Shown here piece by piece: positions 26,197 through 33,270 of a stretch of 64,000 nucleotides of DNA. Source of the DNA: Aliiroseovarius sediminilitoris (GTDB lineage Bacteria; Pseudomonadota; Alphaproteobacteria; Rhodobacterales; Rhodobacteraceae); contig NZ_FOJB01000001.1 of assembly GCF_900109955.1 (NCBI RefSeq), positions 744,001 to 808,000 of the forward strand, given 5' to 3'. The notes beneath the pieces are model-generated. The model did no database searches. It was not told where the DNA came from and saw only the letters and a list, made by a program, of their open reading frames with translations. The first letter of the stretch is position 1. Each line of letters opens with the position of its first letter. A program made the translations under genes and the position numbers.

Positions 26197-26303
26197 CACC
26201 AATCGATTCTCTTCTACACGCCTTAGGAAGCACGAAGAGATCATAAACCAAAAGAGAGGCGGCAAGGACCGCGATGCCTATGGCTAGAAGAGACTAACTA
26301 AGT

Positions 26304-26344
26304 CCCGCCGGGTTGACGTTGCAAAGCGACGGTACCCCGGTGGG
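26304..26344 (+). ncRNA. Strong two-part hairpin upstream of the islet mini-protein
   Basis: The outer stem CCCGCCGGG (26304-26312) pairs with CCCGGTGGG (26336-26344) with one G-T pair. After an internal loop, the inner stem CGTTGC (26317-26322) pairs with GCGACG (26326-26331) around the triloop AAA. No T-run follows. The hairpin sits 47 bp before the 48-codon gene in otherwise AT-rich DNA. It may be a leader element or part of a small RNA; no known class is recognised. Confidence 0.4.
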
Positions 26345-26391
26345 CAATTCATATCATCCCTATTGGAAGTTAAACAAGTAGGAGCATGACA

Positions 26392-26538
26392 ATGCCCAAA
26401 AAACAATCATCGTCGAAATTGTCGACGCTAGCGTCAAAAGTGCTGTCTGGTCAAAAGAAGCCAACGTCCGCCGATGCGAAGAAACTCGCTGCATCCGTTC
26501 TTAGTCAGGACGAAGTCAAAGGCCCGCGGCGGAAGTAA
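26392..26538 (+). CDS. 48-residue basic mini-protein of unknown function
   Basis: The frame reads MPKKQSSSKLSTLASKVLSG, followed by a Lys-rich helix (KKPTSADAKKLAASVLSQDE) and a basic end (VKGPRRK). The organised pattern (two amphipathic LA-SxVLSx segments) and a GGAG seven bases before the ATG at 26392 support real coding. A second in-frame ATG at 26386 is too close to that site. I recall similar tiny proteins with a LAASVLSQDE motif in other proteobacteria, but no function. It follows the 25654-26151 gene after a structured gap and probably belongs to the same islet. Confidence 0.65.
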   Translation: MPKKQSSSKLSTLASKVLSGQKKPTSADAKKLAASVLSQDEVKGPRRK

Positions 26539-26701
26539 CTACGGTGCGCGCGAAGGCGCGCACCACTTCAAACATGACGCCCGTTCGTGAGGGGTCTCGC
26601 CACTCTCCGAAGCGATGCGCTAAACTTCCGCGTGACTCCCACTCCCCTTCCCCTCCACCCCATTCCCCCCTACAGATCCCCAACCCAACCCCGGAGCCCC
26701 C

Positions 26702-27208
26702 ATGACCTGCCCCCTCTGCGCCTCAGACGCCCCTCTTTCATCCTTCCCTGTTCCCGGCGGACCCGCAGACGCTTCGGTTGATATCTGCGCCACCTGTGCC
26801 GCTCAGATCGACGGCACGCCCGAGGCAAATCATTGGCGGGGGCTTGCGTCCTCGATGTGGTCCGAGGATGCGGCGGTTCAGGTCCTCTCGGTTCGGATGT
26901 TGAAGCGGATCGCCGCGCCTTGGGCGCAGGATTTGCTGGATCAGGTGTATCTGGACGAGGACACGCAGACATGGGTCGACAATCAGGCCGCCGCGTCCCG
27001 GCACAAGGATGCCAACGGGGCGACATTGAACCAAGGCGACAACGTGGTGTTGATCAAGGACCTGCCCGTGAAGGGCGCGGGGTTCACGGCAAAACGCGGC
27101 ACTGCGGTGCGAGGGATCAGCCTTGTGGCGGACAACCCCGAGCATATCGAGGGGCGCGTGGAAGGGCAGCGCATTGTCATTCTGACGCAGTTCGTGAAGA
27201 AGAAGTAG
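26702..27208 (+). CDS. PhnA/YjdM-type zinc-ribbon protein
   Basis: A 168-residue protein. The N terminus is a zinc ribbon with two cysteine pairs (MTCPLCASD and DICATCAAQ). The C-terminal ~70 residues form the PhnA domain (GATLNQGDNVVLIKDLPVKG and VEGQRIVILTQFVKKK). Despite the historical phosphonate label, the family's role is not established. GGAG lies five bases before the ATG. No C-P lyase or phosphonate genes are near. A pair of small membrane protein genes follows on the same strand. Confidence 0.85.
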   Translation: MTCPLCASDAPLSSFPVPGGPADASVDICATCAAQIDGTPEANHWRGLASSMWSEDAAVQVLSVRMLKRIAAPWAQDLLDQVYLDEDTQTWVDNQAAASRHKDANGATLNQGDNVVLIKDLPVKGAGFTAKRGTAVRGISLVADNPEHIEGRVEGQRIVILTQFVKKK

Positions 27209-27254
27209 GCAGGGCGGGGTCTGTCGGCTATGTCGCCCGGCAAGGAGGCCCCTG

Positions 27255-27449
27255 ATGCGTTCACCGCTTTTCAAGATCGTCATGACATTTTATGGGATCA
27301 TCGGATCAACGCTGGCCTCGGTTCTGGTTGTGATCGCGCTGGTCAACGGCGTGTCCGGCCTGTGGCCCCTGCTGGGCGCAGCGGCGGTCGGGTTCGTGGT
27401 CGGGTTGCCGGTGAGCTACTTTGTCGCAAAAGCAATGCTGGGCGACTGA
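27255..27449 (+). CDS. Two-span mini membrane protein (first of a tandem pair)
   Basis: A 64-residue protein that is nearly all hydrophobic, with two predicted membrane helices (FYGIIGSTLASVLVVIALVN and PLLGAAAVGFVVGLPVSYFV) and a short Lys-containing tail. It has AAGGAGG at a good distance from the ATG. It shares its pattern, including the ending GLPVSYFVAKAM, with the next gene (ALPVSWVVAKQI), so the two look like tandem paralogues. Rhodobacterales relatives are sometimes labelled CTP synthetase in databases, which the sequence does not support. Function unknown. Confidence 0.75.
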   Translation: MRSPLFKIVMTFYGIIGSTLASVLVVIALVNGVSGLWPLLGAAAVGFVVGLPVSYFVAKAMLGD

Positions 27450-27523
27450 CCCAGATCAAAGAGGCGCGGGCGCGCCGGGTGCAGAACACTTGCGTATTCG
27501 CGAATGTATCGAAGGAGAATGCC

Positions 27524-27703
27524 ATGTTCCGTCTCGCCGCCGTCATCTATATCCTGCTCGGCGCAACGCTTGCCGGGATTTTCATCATCGCGGCGCTGAC
27601 CGTCGGCATGGATACCGCCCAGCCCATCATCTATGCCGCCGTCGCGGGCTTCATCGTCGCGCTGCCGGTGTCGTGGGTGGTCGCCAAGCAAATCAAAGGC
27701 TGA
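27524..27703 (+). CDS. Two-span mini membrane protein (second of a tandem pair)
   Basis: A 59-residue protein with two membrane helices (VIYILLGATLAGIFIIAALT and YAAVAGFIVALPVSWVVAKQ). GGAG precedes the ATG at 27524. It is too short for most automated length cut-offs. It appears to be a diverged copy of the gene 75 bp upstream, with the same topology and C-terminal motif. Its role is unknown. Confidence 0.75.
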   Translation: MFRLAAVIYILLGATLAGIFIIAALTVGMDTAQPIIYAAVAGFIVALPVSWVVAKQIKG

Positions 27704-27758
27704 TCGGTCGATTTGCGGTTGAAAGGAGGGCTATGCCGGGGGTAAGCCTTCGACGTGC

Positions 27759-27835
27759 GGTCCCGTAGCTCAACTGGATAGAGCATCTGCCTTCTAAGCA
27801 GAGGGTTGCAGGTTCGAGTCCTGCCGGGATCGCCA
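27759..27835 (+). tRNA. tRNA-Arg (anticodon TCT)
   Basis: A complete cloverleaf with encoded CCA. The acceptor GGTCCCG pairs with CGGGATC (one G-T pair), the D arm contains TAGCTCAACTGGATAGAGCA, and the anticodon arm is TCTGC-CTTCTAA-GCAGA. The T arm is GCAGG-TTCGAGT-CCTGC, and the discriminator is G. It reads AGA and AGG codons. The CCA end at 27835 abuts the stop codon of the convergent minus-strand gene with no gap. Confidence 0.97.
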
Positions 27836-29074
27836 TTACCTCTTGCGCACTGGTGCCCCGCCTTCAAAGCAGTTTTCGTCCGTGTAGCTGCATGGTGCTT
27901 CTTGCGGTTCAAGATGCAGGCCGTCACCGGAATAGGGGTGGGCGCGCATCAGCGTTTCGTCGGGTTCGATCCCAAGCCCCGGCGCGTCGGGCGCGATGAC
28001 GAAACCATCTTCCCAGCGCAATGTGTTGCCAATCAAGGCAAGGTGGAAGTGGCCGCCCCGTTCGATGGTCTCAACCATCAGAAGGTTGGGGATCGAGGTG
28101 CCAAGGTGAATGTTTGCGGCCCATTCGATTGGGCCAGCATAGAGGTGGGGAGCGATGAGGGCGTTGTGCACTTCGGCGATGGCGGCGATCTTCTTGGCTT
28201 CCCATATGCCGCCGACGCGTCCGAGGGCGGGTTGCAGGATGGAAGCCGCGCCTTGGCGAAGAACATCGGCGAATTCGGCCTTGGTGGTCAGGCGCTCTCC
28301 GGTCGCGACAGGAACGGGGCTGGCGCGGGCCACTTTTGCCATTTCGGCAATGTTGTCCGGCGGAATCGGTTCCTCGAACCACAGCGGTGAATAGGGTGCG
28401 ATAGCCTGCGCCAGACGGATCGCGCCGCCTGTGGTGAACTGCCCATGGGTGCCAAACAGAAGGTCGGCCTTGTCGCCAACCGCCTCGCGAATGGCGGCGC
28501 AAAACGCGACCGAACGCGTAATATCGCGCATCGCGGGCATGTGACCTGAATGGATCGTATAGGGTCCGGCCGGGTCGAATTTCAGGGCAGTAAATCCCTG
28601 CGCCACACGGGTTGCAGCGGCCTCGGCGGCCATGTCGGGCGAGGTCCAGAACGCGGGCAGCGGATGGCCGGGATCGGGATAGAGGTAGGTATAGCTGCGC
28701 AGTTTCTCGTTCATCTTTCCGCCCAAGAGAGCCCAGACAGGTCTGTCGCGGGTCTTGCCCAGAATGTCCCAACACGCGATTTCAAGGCCAGAAAACGCAC
28801 CCATGACGGTGGGGTCGGGGCGTTGGGTGAACCCGGCGGAATAGGCGCGCCGAAACATCAGCTCGATGTTCTCGGGATTTTCGCCCAGCATGTGGCGGGC
28901 AAATACATCTTCGATGACTGCGCGCATGGCGTTGGGGCCGACAGCTGCGGCATAAACCTCGCCCCAACCCACAACTCCGTCATCGGTGGTCAGCTTGACG
29001 AAAATCCAATACCGCCCGCCCCAGCCCGGCGCGGGTGGCGAGACGACGAAAATTTCAAGATCTTGCAGGTGCAT
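27836..29074 (-). CDS. Mandelate racemase/muconate-lactonizing-type enolase superfamily protein
   Basis: A 412-residue probable sugar-acid dehydratase or cycloisomerase. The N-terminal capping domain is followed by a TIM barrel. Seen in the barrel are Lys165 (ALKFDPAG), the Glu ligand in FEEPIP at 234-235, Glu260 (ATGERL) and the base His310 (IAPHLYAG). Where ManD- or GalD-like relatives have Asp-x-His as the first metal ligand, this protein reads Gly208-Thr209-His210. Metal binding may therefore differ, or the His may substitute. It is the last gene of a six-gene operon, nine bases after the dehydrogenase gene. The substrate cannot be named. Confidence 0.85.
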   Translation of the reverse strand: MHLQDLEIFVVSPPAPGWGGRYWIFVKLTTDDGVVGWGEVYAAAVGPNAMRAVIEDVFARHMLGENPENIELMFRRAYSAGFTQRPDPTVMGAFSGLEIACWDILGKTRDRPVWALLGGKMNEKLRSYTYLYPDPGHPLPAFWTSPDMAAEAAATRVAQGFTALKFDPAGPYTIHSGHMPAMRDITRSVAFCAAIREAVGDKADLLFGTHGQFTTGGAIRLAQAIAPYSPLWFEEPIPPDNIAEMAKVARASPVPVATGERLTTKAEFADVLRQGAASILQPALGRVGGIWEAKKIAAIAEVHNALIAPHLYAGPIEWAANIHLGTSIPNLLMVETIERGGHFHLALIGNTLRWEDGFVIAPDAPGLGIEPDETLMRAHPYSGDGLHLEPQEAPCSYTDENCFEGGAPVRKR

Positions 29075-29083
29075 GAAAGCCTC

Positions 29084-30175
29084 CTAACGGCGATCAAAGA
29101 TGATGACATTGCGCCGGGCCGCGCCGGATTTTGTGTCGGCGATCGCCTCGTTGATCTGATCCAGACGCCAGCGTCCCGAGATCAACTCGTCCAGCTTCAA
29201 CCGACCTTGCTGGTACAAGTCTATCATCCAAGGAATGTCCCGTTGGATCACCACATCGCCCATCTTGCTGCCCACCATGCCTTGGCCGAGGGCGGCAAGG
29301 ATCACTGGTTCGTACTGGGATAGACCGCCGGAAGGGGGCATGCCGACCATCACCACCTTGCCACCGGCTGCAAGATAGCGCGGGGCGCTGTCATAGGCCG
29401 GGATCGCGCCGACTGTGACAAGCACCGCATCCGCCCCACGCCCCGCAGCTTTGAAGGCTGATTTCCAGGGTGCTTCCGTGGTTGCCAGAACGCCGTCGGT
29501 TGCCCCGAACTCAATAGCGGTGTCCAACTTGTCTTCGGTCATGTCGACGGCGATGATGCGCGACGCCCCGGCAATGCGCGCGCCTTGAATGGCGTTCAGC
29601 CCGACGCCGCCAGCTCCGATCACCACCACGACTTCTCCGGGGCGAATATTGGCGGCATTCACGGCCGCCCCCACGCCGGTGATCACGCCACAGGCCAGAA
29701 GTGACGCGACATCCATCGCCATTTCGTCGGGTATCCGAACCACTTGGCTTTGCTCCACAACCACACGTTCGGCAAAACCGCCGGTGGCCATGGCCTGATG
29801 CAATTTGCCGCCCTCTTGCGTTTTGATCGGCCCATGATCACCGTCATAGGGGGTTGTGCAGGTCACAGGTGATCCCGACGCGCAATTGGAGCAGGACTGA
29901 CAGGCACGGATTAATGTCACGACGACCGGTTCGCCCACTGACAGACCCCTGACGTGATTGCCCAACGCACTGATACGCCCGGCGGCTTCATGACCATAGA
30001 CAGCGGGTAACGAGCCGCCCCAATCGCCCTGCATATAGGTTATGTCGCTGTGACAAATGGCAACCGCGTCCAATGTCACTTCGACTTCGCTGCCTTCAGG
30101 TGCACGGATAGAGATATCTTCGACCACAAGGGGTTCGCCAAACGCATGACAGACGGCGGCTTTGATTGTGTCCAT
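29084..30175 (-). CDS. Zinc-dependent medium-chain alcohol dehydrogenase
   Basis: A 363-residue MDR dehydrogenase. The catalytic-zinc segment is AICHSDITY with GHEAAG. The structural zinc loop CQSCSNCASGSPVTC has four cysteines, and the NAD(P) loop is VIGAGGVGLNAIQ. The overall look is that of class III-like or aryl/allylic alcohol dehydrogenases. The ATG at 30175 begins the conserved N terminus (MDTIKAAVCHAF) and is preceded by CAGGAGG. It is fifth in the catabolic-looking operon and presumably oxidises an alcohol intermediate; the substrate is unknown. Confidence 0.88.
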   Translation of the reverse strand: MDTIKAAVCHAFGEPLVVEDISIRAPEGSEVEVTLDAVAICHSDITYMQGDWGGSLPAVYGHEAAGRISALGNHVRGLSVGEPVVVTLIRACQSCSNCASGSPVTCTTPYDGDHGPIKTQEGGKLHQAMATGGFAERVVVEQSQVVRIPDEMAMDVASLLACGVITGVGAAVNAANIRPGEVVVVIGAGGVGLNAIQGARIAGASRIIAVDMTEDKLDTAIEFGATDGVLATTEAPWKSAFKAAGRGADAVLVTVGAIPAYDSAPRYLAAGGKVVMVGMPPSGGLSQYEPVILAALGQGMVGSKMGDVVIQRDIPWMIDLYQQGRLKLDELISGRWRLDQINEAIADTKSGAARRNVIIFDRR

Positions 30176-30274
30176 CTGGACCTCCTGAACATGATTTCCG
30201 GCATGGTGGCGCAGTTCGGGGGTGATTGCCAAGCGCCAAAGCACTGCCCTGCGCAGGCAAAGCGATGTGGCGGG

Positions 30275-31072
30275 TCAGATGTGGCCAATGCTGATCAGGA
30301 ACTCGGACAGCAGGCGGGCGAACTCATCGGGGTTTTCCACCGGGGGCATGTGACCTGCCCCCCGGATCAGACGAAACCGGGCGCCGGGGATCAGACCCGC
30401 CGTTTCACGCACCAGATCGGCGGGGATCGAACCGTCTTCAGATCCGGCAATCGCCAGTGTGGGCAGGCGCAGCCGGGCGGTGCTTTCGTAAAGATCGGTG
30501 TCTGCAACCGCTGCCATACAGCCCAGATACCCGGCAAGGGGTGTGGTGCGCAGTCGGATGCGGGCGGTCTCTACGATTTCGGGATGGTCACGATGGGTCG
30601 CACGGGAAAACCAGCGTTGCATGTTGGCATCAATCACGGCGTCGATCCCACCCTCGCGCACTGCCTTGATCCGGTTCGCCCAGATGGCGGGCGTGCCGAT
30701 CTTGGCGGCAGTGTTCGAAATTACCAAACCGCGCACAAGGTCCAACCGTTCAGCGGCCAGCCCTTGCGCGATAATACCGCCAATGGACAGGCCGACAAAC
30801 ACGCAGTCCTTCACACCCAACCGATCCAGACAGCGCGCGGCATCGCCCACCAAATCGCCCATAGGATAAGGGTCATCAGGGCAGGGGCTTTTGCCATGGC
30901 CGCGCATGTCCATCCGGATCAGGCGAAGGCTTTGCGGCAGCTTCGCCACCACAGCGTCCCACATTGTCAGATCTGACCCGAGCGCATGTGCAAAGACCAC
31001 GGCAGGGCCATCCTGCGACCCGCTTTCGACGACATACAGGTTCAGGTCGTTAACATCAGGGATGATGATCAT
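30275..31072 (-). CDS. Alpha/beta hydrolase, 3-oxoadipate enol-lactonase-like
   Basis: A 265-residue alpha/beta hydrolase. The nucleophile elbow is GLSIGG with Ser96, the acid lies in AGSEDGSIPADL, and the catalytic His is in GAGHMPPVENP. The region FVGLSIGGIIAQGLA and the overall length fit PcaD-like enol-lactonases, but the other protocatechuate genes are absent nearby, so another lactone or ester is possible. The start overlaps the stop of the upstream endonuclease/phosphatase-family gene in ATGA, indicating coupled translation. Confidence 0.82.
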   Translation of the reverse strand: MIIIPDVNDLNLYVVESGSQDGPAVVFAHALGSDLTMWDAVVAKLPQSLRLIRMDMRGHGKSPCPDDPYPMGDLVGDAARCLDRLGVKDCVFVGLSIGGIIAQGLAAERLDLVRGLVISNTAAKIGTPAIWANRIKAVREGGIDAVIDANMQRWFSRATHRDHPEIVETARIRLRTTPLAGYLGCMAAVADTDLYESTARLRLPTLAIAGSEDGSIPADLVRETAGLIPGARFRLIRGAGHMPPVENPDEFARLLSEFLISIGHI

Positions 31073-32286
31073 CCGCGCTTCTGATCCTCATCCCCGCGCA
31101 TGGTCAGATAGGCCATGATCTGCCCATGGTCCGACGCCAGCTTGTTATATGGTGCCTCTGGGTGCGAACCATCGGTGATGTGGTCGTTCAGCACACTGAA
31201 ATAGGTCATATCCGCGATGCGTTGGACATTGTCGGGGTGGAAGTGGCGGCTGAGATAGATCTGGTCGATGCTTTCAAACACCCCGGCAAAAGCCGAAGTA
31301 TAAACCATATCACGCAAGGATTTTCGCACAAACAGCTTTTCGGCAGAGTGGAGGCGAACAGCCTCGACTTCTCGCGTGATCTGAATGCTTTCTTCTTTTG
31401 TATAACGGTCGCGGTCGGATTCTGCATCGTGTCGTAACATCCACGAATAGTTCTTGAACGGCACCTCGCCCGAGATGATTTCCGAACTGACCGCGTGTTC
31501 GCCATCGTTGAAATCGCCCAGAACCATGACCGGATTGTTCTGGCGCAGTTCCTCAACGATGAAGCTGCGTAGCACCCAAGCCTCGGCCATGCGGCGCATG
31601 GCAGCGCGCGCGGCACCCAAAGCGCGCCCAACCGGGTCATAATTGGTCAGGTCTTCTTCGGGGGCAAAACCTGCGCCGGGCGGACGGATAAACTCGCCTA
31701 GTTTCGATTTCAGGTGGCAGTTGAAAACGGTGACAACCTGATCGCCGATCGGAATGCGGGCGCGCAATACAGGGCGAGACAGACGCCGAAGCGTATAATG
31801 ACCCGCCTCGCCCTCCAAGCCCCGCAGGGCGGTGAACGGGATAGTCAGAGGCTCTGGCAAATCCTGAATGACTTGCGGGGGTTCGGAAAATCCGAAGCGG
31901 GACAGGATCGCCACGCCCGGTCTGCGTTGGCCGGGACCTTCGTCTGCCGCGTTTGGGGCGAAAGCCAAATGATCCATATCCCAGGGCCGGATCGCCAGTT
32001 TGCGAAAAATTGCCTTGCGGTGATAGCCCTTGGATTTGTCCGGTATGGTCGCCGCGTTCAGGGCTGCGGTGCGCTTGTTTGCCTCTCCAATTACATCGCG
32101 CAGCGCATCTTCTTCGAATATTTCCTGAAAGCCGATGATGTCGGCATCCAGCGCCATCAACTGATCGGCCATCCAGTCACGTTTCCACGCGTATTCCTCG
32201 GGCGTGTAGCTTTGAAACTCGTAATATTCCTGATCCGGTCCGATCAGGTTCTTCACATTGAACGAGGCGATGGTGAAATCAGTCAT
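31069..32286 (-). CDS. Endonuclease/exonuclease/phosphatase (EEP) superfamily protein
   Basis: A 405-residue protein with the DNase I-like fold. Visible are the first metal motif (SFNVKNLIG), the catalytic Glu in IGFQEIFEEDA, the paired Asp and Asn in MVLGDFNDGEHA, and the closing SDHGQIMAYL. The substrate can be DNA, a phospholipid headgroup or another phosphodiester. No signal peptide is visible, so it is cytoplasmic. An EEP enzyme inside an operon of small-molecule enzymes is unusual. It overlaps the next gene by four bases and follows the dehydratase gene by 12 bp. Confidence 0.85.
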   Translation of the reverse strand: MTDFTIASFNVKNLIGPDQEYYEFQSYTPEEYAWKRDWMADQLMALDADIIGFQEIFEEDALRDVIGEANKRTAALNAATIPDKSKGYHRKAIFRKLAIRPWDMDHLAFAPNAADEGPGQRRPGVAILSRFGFSEPPQVIQDLPEPLTIPFTALRGLEGEAGHYTLRRLSRPVLRARIPIGDQVVTVFNCHLKSKLGEFIRPPGAGFAPEEDLTNYDPVGRALGAARAAMRRMAEAWVLRSFIVEELRQNNPVMVLGDFNDGEHAVSSEIISGEVPFKNYSWMLRHDAESDRDRYTKEESIQITREVEAVRLHSAEKLFVRKSLRDMVYTSAFAGVFESIDQIYLSRHFHPDNVQRIADMTYFSVLNDHITDGSHPEAPYNKLASDHGQIMAYLTMRGDEDQKRG

Positions 32287-32298
32287 TTGGTCCTCCGA

Positions 32299-33270
32299 TC
32301 AGGCAAAACGGGTCAATGCGCCCGCAAAGACCGGCCCGTCAACATTGCCACCGGACACAACCGCGATGACAGTGTCACCTTCGATCTGATCGGCGTGAAA
32401 CAGGGCGGCCGCAAGCGCCACCGCCGCACCCGGTTCGATGACGATCTTCAGGCGGTTGAACGCCGCAGACATGGCGCGCAGGCAATCCTCGTCGGGCACG
32501 GACAAGCCGGAGCCGCAGAGGCGTTTCAGAATGGGAAAGGTCAGATCGCCCGGCGATGGGGTGATGATGGCATCACAGATCGACCCGGACAAGCGCGGGT
32601 TGCGTTCGATCCGCCCCGATTGCAGCGAGCGGGCGACATCGTCGAACCCCTCGGGTTCGACCGGGTGCACCCGGAAACCGGGCGCGTCTGCTTCCAACGC
32701 CAGCGCGATGCCCGAGGTCAGTCCGCCCCCGCCACAGGGAACCAGCACGGCGGTCTTTTCGATGCCCATTGCGCGGGCTTGGGTAGCAATCTCAAGCCCG
32801 ACCGTGCCCTGCCCGGCGATCACGTCGAAATTGTCGAAGGGCTTGATCAGGGTCAGTCCGCGTTCGGACGCCAATTGCGCTCCGATTTGGTCCCGGTCCT
32901 CACCTGCTCGGTCATACAGCACAACCTCGCCCCCCAGCGCACGGGTGTTGTCGATCTTCTGACGCGGGGCGTCCGACGGCATGACGATGACCGATGGTGC
33001 ACCAGCCGCCGATGCCGCCATCGCGATACCCTGCGCATGATTGCCCGATGAAAAGGCAATAACGCCTTGTTTGCGCTGTGCGTCCGACAGTTTCGAGATC
33101 GCATTCCATGCGCCGCGAAACTTGAAACTTCCCGTATGTTGCAGGCATTCGGGCTTCACGAAAACTCGCCGGCCGGCGATGTCGTCCAGGAAGGAAGATG
33201 TGAGCAGAGGCGTGCGACGCACATGCCCCTCAAGGCAGGCGTTGGCGGCACGGATATCGTCGATATTCAC
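32299..33270 (-). CDS. Threonine/serine dehydratase-like PLP enzyme
   Basis: A 323-residue fold-type II PLP enzyme. The PLP lysine lies in GSFKFRGAWNA, followed by the substrate loop SSGNHAQGIA and the phosphate-binding GGGGLTSGIA. The length and absence of an ACT domain match catabolic threonine, serine or hydroxy-amino-acid dehydratases and racemases. The start is a GTG at 33270 with GGAGG before it. It overlaps the upstream gene's stop in GTGA, which supports this choice over longer ATG-initiated readings. It probably deaminates a hydroxy-amino acid within the operon's pathway. Confidence 0.87.
   Translation of the reverse strand: MNIDDIRAANACLEGHVRRTPLLTSSFLDDIAGRRVFVKPECLQHTGSFKFRGAWNAISKLSDAQRKQGVIAFSSGNHAQGIAMAASAAGAPSVIVMPSDAPRQKIDNTRALGGEVVLYDRAGEDRDQIGAQLASERGLTLIKPFDNFDVIAGQGTVGLEIATQARAMGIEKTAVLVPCGGGGLTSGIALALEADAPGFRVHPVEPEGFDDVARSLQSGRIERNPRLSGSICDAIITPSPGDLTFPILKRLCGSGLSVPDEDCLRAMSAAFNRLKIVIEPGAAVALAAALFHADQIEGDTVIAVVSGGNVDGPVFAGALTRFA

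Noticed and set aside
25301-26391. Retron or CRISPR-like content in the AT-rich islet
   Set aside because: No reverse transcriptase, no cas gene and no regularly spaced direct repeats are present. The hairpins alone are insufficient.
27759-27835. tRNA-Arg as the attachment site of an integrated element
   Set aside because: No integrase gene and no second copy of the tRNA 3' end were seen in the window. The neighbouring genes look metabolic, not phage-borne.
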